Shown here piece by piece: positions 33,068 through 42,224 of a stretch of 54,868 nt of DNA (its first letter is position 1; each line of letters begins with the position of its first letter). Below the pieces are notes generated by a model that saw only the letters and a program-made list of their open reading frames with translations, did no database searches and was not told the origin of the DNA. The DNA is from QHXW01 sp035297145 (GTDB lineage Bacteria; Acidobacteriota; Terriglobia; Bryobacterales; Bryobacteraceae), in the NCBI GenBank assembly GCA_035297145.1, contig DATGZN010000082.1, positions 1 through 54,868 on the forward strand, in the 5' to 3' direction. The position numbers were made by a program, and so were the translations under genes.

Positions 33068-35947
33068 ATGACTTTCCGGACCACTTGCCTGCTGTTGGCG
33101 ACATGTTTGATGCCGGCACTCAGAGCCTCCAACTGGGCGGATGAGTTCCGCGATCCAGCACCCAGCCACGGAATGGGCGTGTATTGGTGGTGGTTCGGTC
33201 CCGCCGTAACGAAAGTGGAAGTAGATCGCGAACTCGACGTGATGCATCGCGCGGGGATTGGGTCGGTTCTCATTTTTCCGGTGTACCCGATTAGCGTGGA
33301 CAACCCGCAGCTCGGTATCAAGAACCTGCGATATCTCTCTCCGGAGTTCCTCGAGGTCCTGGGACACGCCGTGAACAAGGCCAGGGAACTCGACCTCCGG
33401 GCGGACTTGGTAATTGGTACGGGATGGCCATTCGGAGGGCCGAAGGTCACACCGGAACTTGGGGCGCGGCGGCTCCGGATCGAAACGGTCGAGTCGCCGC
33501 CCGGCGGCTCTGGGCGTCTTCCGGTCCTGAAGCCAGATGAGAAGCTGGAGGTGGCGCTGCTGATCGACGGCAACAAGAGCGTCGTAAATGTGGATACGGC
33601 GGTCGACGTCACAGAACAGGTGTCTCGCGGTGCGAATGTTCCATTGTCTGGCGAGCGTCTGTTGATGGTCTTCATCGACAGTCCGACGGGCATGCGAGTC
33701 AAACGCCCATCGCTCGGAGCAGATGGTCTCGTTCTGGACCACCTGAACGCCCATGCGCTCAACTGGTTTCTGGACGATGTCGCGGATAGGCTGGTGGCCA
33801 CTGCGGGCGCACGCAATCTCGGAGCCTTGCATTCGGATAGCCTCGAGGTGTTCAACGAGGAATGGACGCTTGGCTTTCTGTCGGAATTCTCGAAGCGCCG
33901 CGGCTACGATTTGAAGCATTACCTGCCGGCGCTCGTAGTCGACGCTGGGCCCCGGACCGCAGATGTCCGATACGATTTCTGGCGTACCGTCAGCGAACTG
34001 GCGTTGGACAACTACGTCCACCCGCTTCACGATTGGTGTGCGCGGCATGGAGTCATGCTGCAATCGGAATCCTACGGGACCCCTCCTGTGGACATGACCA
34101 GTTATGCCGACATCGACTACCCCATGGGAGAAAGTTATGACTGGAAAACGTTCGTGGCTTCGCGGTGGGCGAGTTCCGCGGCCCACCAATATGGGAAGCG
34201 CGTGGTATCGGCCGAGGCATATACGTGGTTGCGATTCCCGCGCTATGTTTCGACCCTTCAGGACATAAAGCTCGGCTCCGATCTGCAGTTCGTTTGCGGC
34301 ATCAACCGGCTGGTCGCGCACGGTTACGGATATTCGCCGCCGGCGGTGGGGGTACCAGGCTGGGGCTACTACGCCTCGATCATGTTGAATGACAACAACC
34401 CCTGGTGGCCGTACTTCCACCTTCTCGCCGACTACGTGCGCCGCACCAGCTACGCACTGAGCCTGGGGACGCCGCGCGTAGACGTGGCTGTGTACTTGCC
34501 TGAGGACGATGTGATGGCGAAGCAGGCGGTCGGCGATGGCATGGATCTGTATATGTCTAGCAAATTCCGGCTGTCCGACGACAAGCCGGTCCAGGAATTT
34601 GGGCTTCCTTCTGCGTACCAGGCAGAGTCGGCCGTGCTGAAGACAATCATGACCGCCGGTTACTCGTTTGATGGCTTTGATCGCAGTATCCTGCAGCCAG
34701 GCTTGAAGACCTCTGCCGGGCGGCTGGAGGTTGGCGACGTCTCCTACCGCATTGTGGTTCTGCCCGATCTGCGCGGCATCTCGCTGCCAATCCTGGAGCG
34801 TCTCGCGGCTTTCTGCCGTTCGGGTGGGGTGCTGATTGCGACGCGGAGATTGCCCGATGCGGCATATGGGTTGAAGGACCATGACGCGAACTACTCTCGG
34901 GTCCAACGTCTCATTGCAGAACTCTTTGGCGGCGGTCCGAGCAACCAAACACGAAGAAATGCTTATGGACGTGGAATTGCGATCTACGTGCCGGACGATA
35001 CCGATGAACTGGGCCGGGTGCTCGCCTCGCTCGACCCTGAAGTCCACTTTGAACGGCCCGATGCCGATGTGGCGTTCGTGCATCGCGGCCAGGGCGAACT
35101 CGACATCTATTTTCTCGCGAACACATCGGCCACTAGCAAAACGCTGAAACCCATTTTCCGCGACGGAAAAGCAGCCCCGCGGTTCTGGGATGCCATGTCC
35201 GGCACGATTAGCGATGTGCCGCTGTTCCGAAAGACTCGGCACGGAATAGAAGTAAGTGTTCACCTCGAACCATATGGTTCGATTCTTGTGGTTTTTGACA
35301 GCGCAGAAGTCACTACTCCTATCCACGCCACCAACGTTCCGGTCGAGAACCTCGACTTCGACACCGCACGGCGTTCCTGGATCGCACGGGTGTCGGAGCC
35401 GGGTCGGTACTTTGTCGAAACCGCAAACGGTCGCGTGAAACGGAACGTGACTATGCCTGTCACACCTATCGTGCTCAATAGACGATGGACGCTGCGCATC
35501 GGAGACGACGACTCTAGCCTGGACGTCCTCAAATCCTGGACGGAGGTCCCGGGGCACAGCTTCTATTCCGGGTGCGGAAATTATCGGACAGAAGTCGATC
35601 TGCCGACAGAGGCCTTCGGGCCGTCCCGCGGTCTGTGGCTTGACCTTGGCAAAGTGCGCGAAATCGCCGGAGTGTCGATTAACGGAAATCCAGCCGGAGT
35701 CTGTTGGAAGCTCCCGTATCGCATCGACATCACAAAGTGGGCGAAGGCGGGACGGAATGCCATTTCTATCGACGTAACGAACCTGCTGATCAACAAGATC
35801 CTCGGCGCGCCTACACCGGATTACGCTGGACTCGAACCGCTGCGATTCCAACTGCCGCAAGAGAAAACCACAATACCCGTCCCACTGCCTTCCGGTCTGC
35901 TGGGGCCTGTGCGCGTTGTGCCCTATTCGATCATCCGGGCTCGCTAG
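33068..35947 (+). CDS. GH106-like alpha-L-rhamnosidase, secreted
   Basis: 959 residues from ATG 33068 with a signal peptide (ends near LRASN). GMGVYWWWFGPAVTKVEVDRELDVMHRAGIGSVLIFP and DLVIGTGWPFGGP are typical of the GH106 TIM barrel, ETVE and other strands follow, and the C-terminus holds a jelly-roll/galactose-binding-like domain (RTEVDLP...LGKVREIAGVSINGNPAGVCWKLPYRIDI). GH106 enzymes release alpha-linked L-rhamnose from rhamnogalacturonan and other plant glycans. An upstream in-frame ATG at 33047 would add seven residues. The gene ends 16 bases before the convergent mutarotase-like gene. No TGAA-N4-TTCA motif was seen in its short promoter region. Confidence 0.85.
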   Translation: MTFRTTCLLLATCLMPALRASNWADEFRDPAPSHGMGVYWWWFGPAVTKVEVDRELDVMHRAGIGSVLIFPVYPISVDNPQLGIKNLRYLSPEFLEVLGHAVNKARELDLRADLVIGTGWPFGGPKVTPELGARRLRIETVESPPGGSGRLPVLKPDEKLEVALLIDGNKSVVNVDTAVDVTEQVSRGANVPLSGERLLMVFIDSPTGMRVKRPSLGADGLVLDHLNAHALNWFLDDVADRLVATAGARNLGALHSDSLEVFNEEWTLGFLSEFSKRRGYDLKHYLPALVVDAGPRTADVRYDFWRTVSELALDNYVHPLHDWCARHGVMLQSESYGTPPVDMTSYADIDYPMGESYDWKTFVASRWASSAAHQYGKRVVSAEAYTWLRFPRYVSTLQDIKLGSDLQFVCGINRLVAHGYGYSPPAVGVPGWGYYASIMLNDNNPWWPYFHLLADYVRRTSYALSLGTPRVDVAVYLPEDDVMAKQAVGDGMDLYMSSKFRLSDDKPVQEFGLPSAYQAESAVLKTIMTAGYSFDGFDRSILQPGLKTSAGRLEVGDVSYRIVVLPDLRGISLPILERLAAFCRSGGVLIATRRLPDAAYGLKDHDANYSRVQRLIAELFGGGPSNQTRRNAYGRGIAIYVPDDTDELGRVLASLDPEVHFERPDADVAFVHRGQGELDIYFLANTSATSKTLKPIFRDGKAAPRFWDAMSGTISDVPLFRKTRHGIEVSVHLEPYGSILVVFDSAEVTTPIHATNVPVENLDFDTARRSWIARVSEPGRYFVETANGRVKRNVTMPVTPIVLNRRWTLRIGDDDSSLDVLKSWTEVPGHSFYSGCGNYRTEVDLPTEAFGPSRGLWLDLGKVREIAGVSINGNPAGVCWKLPYRIDITKWAKAGRNAISIDVTNLLINKILGAPTPDYAGLEPLRFQLPQEKTTIPVPLPSGLLGPVRVVPYSIIRAR

Positions 35948-35963
35948 CCGTTCTGAGCCGTCA

Positions 35964-37031
35964 TCAAGCACTTCGCACCCTGGCAACCCCATCCGTCGAG
36001 ATGGATTGAGGTTCGCCGGCATCAAAGAACACGGCAGACAGCCGCGCTTCGAGTTTGCCACCAACGCGCAGAATTGGCGCAGTGCCGCTCTCAATTGCCC
36101 TTGTGAGCCCGCTACCCGGTATGCTGTTGAACGGCTCAACGGCCATGACATAACAGCTCCCATACCACGGATAGCCGAAGCTGCCGCGAAGCTCCTGCCA
36201 GAACCAGAGGTAAGGAAAGACCAGTTTGCTCCAGGCCATGCCCACCCCAAATCCCAGCACCGGGTTAACTAGACCGTACCAGCCTTCCTCCAGGTCGCAG
36301 AGATAGCCGAACTCAGTGACACGTTCGCTGGCCGGCGGCACTGTGCTGAGGTCCACCGGCCGGCCGTCTTTTCCGGTCAGCACGGGCCAAGTTCCCGAAA
36401 CAGAAGGCGCAATGCGGCTGTTGGCGCTGATCTCGACATCATGTGCCAGAAACTTGCGTGCGGGCACGTACAGCCGGCATCCGCCATCCAGAAAAGGCGC
36501 CCCGAAAGCGGGATGGTGGCCCCACATGAAGTGCAGATCCTCTTCGCCCTGGTTTTCGATGACCTCTTCCAGGAGCACCGCTCGAAGAGAACTCTCAACG
36601 GTGACGGTGCGGCGCAAGAAGAACGGGCTGCGGTACAGCCGGACAGAGAAATCGACAGTAACGACTGACGCGCTGTTCTGGCGGACGGTGTAATCCCACG
36701 GCAAGGTCGATGCTTCACCGTGAAAATTCAAGGCGGCACCTTTGTAGACGCAAGCGTCGCCGCCATTTGGGAAGATCTCCTGCCAGCCACCTTCGTAGTT
36801 CTCGAGCCATGCCGTCTCAGTGCTCGCGCCAAATGATGGCACACCGGCCCCCGGTGGCTTCAAGCCCCACGGTGATTTCCAGAGAACATCGATATTGCGC
36901 GGCTTGTAACGCAGCGAATAGATGTCGGCCCCTTTATCCGGGAGCAGCGTGATGGAGACAAACTGGTTTTCGATGGTCAGTGCACGGAAGCCGCGGCCAA
37001 TGACATGCTCGCGAAATGAACACTCTGGCAT
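35964..37031 (-). CDS. aldose-1-epimerase-like (galactose mutarotase fold) protein
   Basis: 355 residues. The opening strands ENQFVSITLLPDKGADIYSLRYK, the middle WGHHPAFGAPFL and the later VAVEPFNS-type segment match the galactose-mutarotase-like superfamily (aldose 1-epimerase/DUF4432-type). It probably interconverts anomers of the sugar released by the upstream glycosidases. Last gene of a six-gene leftward operon and 7 bases after the dehydratase. No signal peptide, so cytoplasmic. Confidence 0.8.
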   Translation of the reverse strand: MPECSFREHVIGRGFRALTIENQFVSITLLPDKGADIYSLRYKPRNIDVLWKSPWGLKPPGAGVPSFGASTETAWLENYEGGWQEIFPNGGDACVYKGAALNFHGEASTLPWDYTVRQNSASVVTVDFSVRLYRSPFFLRRTVTVESSLRAVLLEEVIENQGEEDLHFMWGHHPAFGAPFLDGGCRLYVPARKFLAHDVEISANSRIAPSVSGTWPVLTGKDGRPVDLSTVPPASERVTEFGYLCDLEEGWYGLVNPVLGFGVGMAWSKLVFPYLWFWQELRGSFGYPWYGSCYVMAVEPFNSIPGSGLTRAIESGTAPILRVGGKLEARLSAVFFDAGEPQSISTDGVARVRSA

Positions 37032-37038
37032 GATCGCG

Positions 37039-38214
37039 CTATTGAATCACGGTTGGCGGCCGGACCAAGCACTGCTTAACCACATCCTGGTTTAGGTCTA
37101 CGCCAAGGCCGGGGACCTCCGGAAGCGTCCACTGACCATCGCGCAACTCGGGTTCGGGCCCGGCGAGCTTTGAGCGCAGGAAGGACGGGAAGAAATCGTG
37201 ATGGAAGAATTCGGTGTGGGGGCAGTTCGTCACGGCGGCCGCGAACTGCCGTGTCGCCGCAACTGTTAGGCCGGTCTTCCAGGCGTGCGGAATGCAACGG
37301 ATGCCGCGCTCGGCAGCCATGGCAGCGCACCGCATGGCTTCAGTGAGACCCCCGACTCGCCCGAGGTCGGGCTGGATGACGTCGCAATGTCCCCGGTCCA
37401 TCAGTTCGCGAAACTCGTGGCGGGTCTGCAAGAACTCACCGACTGCCACGGGTGTGGTGGTCCCGTCCGCCAGACGTGCCAAGCCGTCGATGTCGTCGGT
37501 GTGTACCGGGGTTTCAACAAACAACAGTTTCGCATCCTCGACATTCCGCAGCACCCAGAGCGCGTCGTTTGAGTTCTTCCAGCGGTAGCCCACATCTATC
37601 ATGAACTCGCGCTCTTCGCCGATGATATCGCGGCATTCATGGATGAACTTCACCATTTCACGGTCGCTCACCAGGTCGTAGAACAACATTTCCATTTTGA
37701 CCGCACGGTAGCCGGCCGCAACCGCCTGTTTCATCAGGGCGACGCAGGCGTTCTTCATCTCCGGCCACGAGCGGCCCTGCGGCATGCTCGGGAACAACGT
37801 CAGGTAGGGCGTCACGCGATCCCTGACCGCGCCACCGAGCAACTGGTAAACCGGAACGCCCAGCAGCTTGCCGCGAAGGTCGTGCAGCGCGTTATCGATA
37901 GCGGACATCAGCATGATGCCTAGACCGCGTCGCGCGTGGTAGATGGTGCCTTCATACACCTTGTCCCACAACCGCTCGACCTCGATTGGGTTTTCGCCCA
38001 ACAGCAGGTCACGAATGCTCATGCTCCAGATGTGCGCCGAGGGAGTTTCGAGCAGAGCTGCGATGGCGTTCGGGGGCGCGTCGGTTTCGCCGAGGCCGTA
38101 GACTCCGTTGTCGGCGGTTACGCGGACGACGGCTGTATCGACGGCGCCGTCACAATCGGCGGCGTTCGCTTGTGGCGCGCGCAGTTCAAGGCATTCAATC
38201 TTCGTAATCTTCAC
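37039..38214 (-). CDS. enolase-superfamily (mandelate racemase/muconate lactonizing) dehydratase
   Basis: 391 residues from GTG 38214. N-terminal capping domain and (beta/alpha)7 barrel. Metal ligands appear as Asp207 (FMIDVGYRW), Glu234 (LLFVETP) and Glu260 (VAVGEF); the base His310 sits in IPHAWKTG. The lysine motif at the end of strand 2 reads K173-M-E, so the second Lys of KxK is replaced by Glu. This group dehydrates sugar acids such as rhamnonate, galactonate or fuconate to 2-keto-3-deoxy acids. The neighbours (SDR, lactonase) fit a non-phosphorylating aldose pathway. Its start overlaps the stop of the transporter gene (GTGA). Confidence 0.88.
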   Translation of the reverse strand: MKITKIECLELRAPQANAADCDGAVDTAVVRVTADNGVYGLGETDAPPNAIAALLETPSAHIWSMSIRDLLLGENPIEVERLWDKVYEGTIYHARRGLGIMLMSAIDNALHDLRGKLLGVPVYQLLGGAVRDRVTPYLTLFPSMPQGRSWPEMKNACVALMKQAVAAGYRAVKMEMLFYDLVSDREMVKFIHECRDIIGEEREFMIDVGYRWKNSNDALWVLRNVEDAKLLFVETPVHTDDIDGLARLADGTTTPVAVGEFLQTRHEFRELMDRGHCDVIQPDLGRVGGLTEAMRCAAMAAERGIRCIPHAWKTGLTVAATRQFAAAVTNCPHTEFFHHDFFPSFLRSKLAGPEPELRDGQWTLPEVPGLGVDLNQDVVKQCLVRPPTVIQ

Positions 38215-39170
38215 GGTGAGGACTCCACGGGCTCCGCCCCAGTAGCAGACTCGGCGGAAGTAATGAGAATTGTTCCAGCCAGCGTGACCAGTCCGCCGAC
38301 CACCATGGTCTTGGTGATTTTTTCGTTCAGCGTGATGGCTGAGAGAAGCACGCCCAGGAACGGCAACAGGTAGATGGAAACCGAAGCCTGGCTGACGTCC
38401 AGGCGCTTCAGCAGATACATCCATAGCACCATGGCCAGGCCCCAACTGAAGACGCTCAATACCAGCACGGCGGTCCAAGTTGCGGTCGTGTAGGCGCGGA
38501 CGGAGGTCAGAGAGAATGGCTCGATCGAGGGTACCAGGGGCAGGCTAAGAGCGGCCGTCAGCAAGTATCCGAAGACCAGCACCTCGAGCGGCGTGAACCG
38601 GCGCAGCAGCTTCTTCGAGTACACGTTGTAGAAGGCGCTGGCGGCACACGCCACCAGAACCAACAGGTTACCAGCGAAGAACCTAGTGCTTCGGAAATCG
38701 GCATGTCGCCAATCAAAGCCGGAGATGATGAGCACTCCGACGAGTGACAGCGCCAGGCTAGCCCAGCGTACCGGGCTCATCCTCTCGCCGACGATCCCGA
38801 TGGCGAGCACGGCCGTGAGGATGGGCACCGTGAGGTATAGCAGAGCGGCGTTCGAAGCGGTGGAAAGAGCCGTTCCCCACGCCAGCACGACGGATGCTGG
38901 CACCAGGCCGAGCAACGCCAGCAGTAGAAAATTACCCCAAGTCGCGCCCACTGAAAGCGGGGCCCGAGAGGGGGCCTTTGCTGCGGCACGGTGCTCCCGC
39001 AGGAGAAATGGCGCCAGTACCACAGAGGCAATCAGAAACGTCCAGACACTCAGGGTGACGGGGCCGATTTGCGCCGTGGCGGTCTTGTACGCCGGGTACT
39101 GAGCTGCCCACATGGCATTGACCAGGACTAGCAGGCCAGTGTCGGCGGCAGTGCGGGGCGAGACTCGCAT
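38211..39170 (-). CDS. EamA/DMT-family transporter
   Basis: 319 residues with ten predicted membrane helices in two EamA halves (first starting TGLLVLVNAMWAAQYPAYKTA, second from FFAGNLLVLVACAASAFYNVYSKKLL with the typical ...EKITKTMVVGGLVTLAGTILIT end). Members export or import small metabolites; in this operon it may carry a sugar, sugar acid or by-product across the inner membrane. Start ATG 39170 lies 5 bases after the SDR stop, and its end overlaps the dehydratase start. Confidence 0.88.
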   Translation of the reverse strand: MRVSPRTAADTGLLVLVNAMWAAQYPAYKTATAQIGPVTLSVWTFLIASVVLAPFLLREHRAAAKAPSRAPLSVGATWGNFLLLALLGLVPASVVLAWGTALSTASNAALLYLTVPILTAVLAIGIVGERMSPVRWASLALSLVGVLIISGFDWRHADFRSTRFFAGNLLVLVACAASAFYNVYSKKLLRRFTPLEVLVFGYLLTAALSLPLVPSIEPFSLTSVRAYTTATWTAVLVLSVFSWGLAMVLWMYLLKRLDVSQASVSIYLLPFLGVLLSAITLNEKITKTMVVGGLVTLAGTILITSAESATGAEPVESSP

Positions 39171-39175
39171 GGTTC

Positions 39176-39937
39176 CTAGTGGCCTGATGCCGTCATGGCG
39201 CCGTCGACGACTAAGTACGTGCCCGAGATGAACGAAGCGGCGTCCGAGGCCAGGAAAAGGGCAGCCTCGGCCACATCGTGCGGTGTGCCGATGCGGCCCA
39301 GCGGGTGGAAACTGAGTACCTGGCGCGTGGTGGCTTCGGGATCTGGAAGAGTGGCCAGCCACGCGTCCATGAGTGGCGTATCAATGTAGCCTGGACAGAT
39401 GGCGTTCACACGAATGCCATCGCTTCCGTGGTCGAGGGCCAGCGCGCGCGTCAGCCCGATCAGGCCGGCCTTGGAGGCATCGTAGGCGGCGTTGCCCGCG
39501 TACGAGACAAATGCGTGGACGGAAGAAATGTTGATGATTACACCCTGCTTCCGCGCGCGCATGTGGGGGATCGTGTATTTCGAGAAGAAGAACGCACCCT
39601 TCAGATTGACGCCTAACTGACGATCCCAATCCGCAGAAGTGAGATCAACGACTTGGCCCGGCACCTCGATTCCAGCATTGTTTACGAGTACATCCAGTGA
39701 TCCGAATTCTCTGACGGTCTCGTCAACGGCGGAACGGACGTCCGCTTCGGACGACACGTCGCCGGTAATCGCCTTCGCCCGCCCAGGCGCCAGTGCCTTT
39801 GCGGTTCCGGCCGCTCGTTCGCCATTGATATCGAAAACAACCACCGTTGCACCGGCTTCGGAAAATCGCTGTGCAATCCCGGCGCCGATGCCCATGGCGG
39901 CTCCGGTTACTAACGCGACTCTGTCGTCAAGGCGCAT
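39176..39937 (-). CDS. SDR-family oxidoreductase, probable sugar dehydrogenase
   Basis: 253 residues from ATG 39937. TGAAMGIGAG cofactor loop, VFDIN (Asp after strand 2, NAD-type), NNAG, Ser of NISSV and the catalytic Y-DAS-K, then DGAMTASGH at the end. Size and sequence are like aldose (rhamnose, fucose or glucose) 1-dehydrogenases or 2-keto-3-deoxy-acid dehydrogenases. In the operon with an SMP-30 lactonase and an enolase-superfamily dehydratase it may catalyse the first oxidation or the later keto-acid step. It overlaps the GH105 gene by 28 bases. Confidence 0.88.
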   Translation of the reverse strand: MRLDDRVALVTGAAMGIGAGIAQRFSEAGATVVVFDINGERAAGTAKALAPGRAKAITGDVSSEADVRSAVDETVREFGSLDVLVNNAGIEVPGQVVDLTSADWDRQLGVNLKGAFFFSKYTIPHMRARKQGVIINISSVHAFVSYAGNAAYDASKAGLIGLTRALALDHGSDGIRVNAICPGYIDTPLMDAWLATLPDPEATTRQVLSFHPLGRIGTPHDVAEAALFLASDAASFISGTYLVVDGAMTASGH

Positions 39938-41076
39938 GCCGGTCGGTCCTTTCCGACGGGGGGCTCGTTCCCTCTCATGAAGTCGAGTAACCGGACGTAC
40001 GAGTTTAGCGCCGTCAGCAGGGGACCCTGGCCCCACGGCACCATACCGCCGCGCGGCATGCAGCGGTAATGCTCGACCCGCGTGCTGGGGAACGTCTCAT
40101 AGGAGACGCCTTCGAGCAGGCCATCGGGCCGCACGTGGCGCAGCAGGAAATCCTTCGCAGACTCGATCACGGGAAAGTATATCTCCGGCTTGAGCCACGA
40201 CCGCTCGATCGCGCGCGCGAATACGTCCACGACAAAGGCGGCGATTGAAGTTTCGATGTACGACTCAGCATCGTTGAGCACGGTGTGCCAACCGCCGCCG
40301 GAGTCCTGCAAATCACTCAGGCGTTCGGCAACGGCCCGCAGCACCTCGACCAGGCATGTTCCGGCGAGCTCGCCCGGCGGGACATACTCCAGTGTCTCGA
40401 CGACGCCGAGGAGTCCCCAGCCGTTACCCCGGCCCCAGGCGACGCCGTTGCGGGTGCCGGCGCTCTCGATCCAGAAATGATGGAAGAGGCGGTCGTCCGG
40501 ATCGTACAGCAGGTCTACTTGAGGCACGATGTTGTCGAGCGCCAGGCGCCTGTATTTGTCCTCCCTGGTCACTTGATACAGCTTGGCGAAGAAAGGCCCG
40601 TCAAAATGAACCGAATCCACGAAAACACAGGGTCCGCCGCTCTGCACTTGGCCGGCGGCGCGAGCGACCAGGTGAAAATCAGGGTGATCGGGGGGCAACT
40701 CGGGCGGGAACTCAATAGCTGCGTTTTCATAGCGAACATAGGCGCCGCCGTGCGTCTTGCGGAACGCAGCGAGGTACTCGGCGTGACGTGTGGCGGCATC
40801 CAGAAGGGTGGAATCGCCGGACAGTTCATACATTCGGAGTAGCGCCACGCCCGGCGCGGTATAGTCGAACTCGCTCCGGTAGCCCTCGCGCGCCAGCCAG
40901 CCCTTAAACAGACCGTGAACGAAGCCGAGATATTTCTGATCCCCTGTCAGTTCGGCAGCATCGAGCAATCCCTCCAGCCCGATGGAATCCCCCCAGAACC
41001 ACAGCTTCCACGAATAGGCCACTAGCAGGTCCGCTGCTGCTCGAGCGATATTTTTCAACTCGGTGATATTAGGCAT
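39910..41076 (-). CDS. GH105-type unsaturated glucuronyl/galacturonyl hydrolase
   Basis: 388 residues, (alpha/alpha)6 barrel. FVDSVHFDGPFFAKL (catalytic Asp expected at 154), WGRGNGW (214-220), DSGGGWHTVLND, GMVPWGQGP are the typical GH88/GH105 motifs (YteR/RhiN). Such enzymes hydrolyse the 4,5-unsaturated uronic acid left at the non-reducing end by polysaccharide lyases. This agrees with the lyase-like protein encoded at 47474. No signal peptide, so it acts on imported oligosaccharides. It starts 13 bases after the SMP-30 gene. Confidence 0.9.
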   Translation of the reverse strand: MPNITELKNIARAAADLLVAYSWKLWFWGDSIGLEGLLDAAELTGDQKYLGFVHGLFKGWLAREGYRSEFDYTAPGVALLRMYELSGDSTLLDAATRHAEYLAAFRKTHGGAYVRYENAAIEFPPELPPDHPDFHLVARAAGQVQSGGPCVFVDSVHFDGPFFAKLYQVTREDKYRRLALDNIVPQVDLLYDPDDRLFHHFWIESAGTRNGVAWGRGNGWGLLGVVETLEYVPPGELAGTCLVEVLRAVAERLSDLQDSGGGWHTVLNDAESYIETSIAAFVVDVFARAIERSWLKPEIYFPVIESAKDFLLRHVRPDGLLEGVSYETFPSTRVEHYRCMPRGGMVPWGQGPLLTALNSYVRLLDFMRGNEPPVGKDRPACALTTESR

Positions 41077-41089
41077 GGGACGAAGCTCT

Positions 41090-41992
41090 TCAACTGCGCG
41101 GAGTCATGTTCGCCATTTGCTGCACCTGGCCGCGGATGCCCAGGTTCATGTGATAGAGCGCGCCTCCGAAGTATCCGGCCGCAGGATCGTATCCTGGCGG
41201 CATGATGGGCATCGGCTCTGACTGCCCTGCCGAAGTGATGAAAATATCCGTCAGGTCCGGTCCTCCAAATGCGAGCGAAGAGGTCTGCTTCGCAGGAGTT
41301 TGGATGCGGCGTTCTAATTTGCCGTCCGGGTCATATCGAACGACGCAGCTCCCGTACCATTGTGCGGACCAGACGAAACCCTCGGCGTCTACGGCCAAGC
41401 CGTCAGGAAGGCCTTCCTCTCGGGGCACCTGCACGAGGACGCGCCGGTTACGGGCGGACCCGGTGGCGACGTCATAGTCGTACGCGTAAATCAACCGGGC
41501 GACTGAATCCGCGAAGTACAGTGTTCGCTCATCTGGGGAGAAGCCCAGGCCATTGGAAAGGTGGAAGCCCTCGTCGAGTACGATGGCCTTGCCATCGGTT
41601 CCGACTTGGATCAGCCTGCCCAGCTGGTACTCTCCGACAGGATTGTAGAAATAGGAGCCGGCGATGAGACGGCCTGCGGAGTCAGCCGCACAATCGTTCA
41701 ACTGGCAGCGCGAGCCCTCTACGTCCGCAGTGACAAGCCGTGGCTCACCAGTGCCTTGCCATAGCCAGACACCGTCATTATTCGTGATCACGAACCCACC
41801 CAGACGGTTCCGGCGGAAGCCATTCACAGGCAGGCTCTGCCTAACGATGTGGTGCTCGCGCGTACGCCAATCGTATTGCAGGAACTTCAGGCCGACGCAG
41901 TCAATCCAATAGACGGAGCCGCTCTCAGCATCCCAGACCGGGCATTCACCGCAAAGATCGCCGTAATCGGCTATGATCGTCGCCTCCGGCAT
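41090..41992 (-). CDS. SMP-30/gluconolactonase-like sugar lactonase
   Basis: 300 residues from ATG 41992; the open frame reaches further upstream, but the operator and promoter lie there. Six-bladed propeller: GECPVWDAESGSVYWIDC at the start (metal-binding Glu in ECPVW), LNDCAADSAGRLIAGS, LSNGLGFSPDERTLYFADS and GLAVDAEGFVWSAQW. SMP-30 proteins open aldonolactones. First gene of the leftward operon (SMP-30, GH105, SDR, transporter, dehydratase, mutarotase). Expression probably starts near 42044 under a LacI-type operator. Confidence 0.88.
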   Translation of the reverse strand: MPEATIIADYGDLCGECPVWDAESGSVYWIDCVGLKFLQYDWRTREHHIVRQSLPVNGFRRNRLGGFVITNNDGVWLWQGTGEPRLVTADVEGSRCQLNDCAADSAGRLIAGSYFYNPVGEYQLGRLIQVGTDGKAIVLDEGFHLSNGLGFSPDERTLYFADSVARLIYAYDYDVATGSARNRRVLVQVPREEGLPDGLAVDAEGFVWSAQWYGSCVVRYDPDGKLERRIQTPAKQTSSLAFGGPDLTDIFITSAGQSEPMPIMPPGYDPAAGYFGGALYHMNLGIRGQVQQMANMTPRS

Positions 41993-42026
41993 AATAGCTA
42001 CCTGGCAGGATAGATAATTAGCTTCA

Positions 42027-42079
42027 TGAAACAGTTCACCAGATAGCCCGAACATATCAGCCTGCCGCACCGATGTCAA
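42027..42079 (-). promoter_or_regulatory. promoter and LacI-type operator of the SMP-30 operon
   Basis: On the minus strand TTGACA (42079-42074), 17 bases, TATGTT (42056-42051), then TGAACTGTTTCA (42038-42027; on the plus strand TGAAACAGTTCA). The operator covers about +6 to +17 of the expected transcript. Confidence 0.75.
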
Positions 42080-42149
42080 TAGTCGTCTCACATCTTACGG
42101 TTTTGAAAACCACTCAAAATTAGGATTAGACGCCACCCCTGCCCATCAC

Positions 42150-42196
42150 TTGACGTTGGACCTCAAGCCAGTTAAAGTTTTGGTGTAATGTTTCAC
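42150..42196 (+). promoter_or_regulatory. promoter and operator of the lacI-type gene
   Basis: TTGACG (42150-42155), 17 bases, TAAAGT (42173-42178). TGTAATGTTTCA (42184-42195; reverse strand TGAAACATTACA) falls on the expected start of transcription, inside the near-palindrome GTGTAATGTTTCAC. This suggests autorepression. Confidence 0.6.
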
Positions 42197-42224
42197 AAGA
42201 CTTGATTGTCCTGGATTAGGCGAG

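Noticed and set aside
30963..33071. A 702-codon open frame antisense to the GH36-like gene
   Set aside because: Its composition is Arg/Pro/His-rich, no family motifs are present, and it mirrors a recognisable glycosidase on the other strand. High GC explains the open frame.
33029..36250. A 1073-codon open frame antisense to the GH106-like gene
   Set aside because: No motifs, shadow composition, and it covers two recognisable genes and their intergenic region on the opposite strand.
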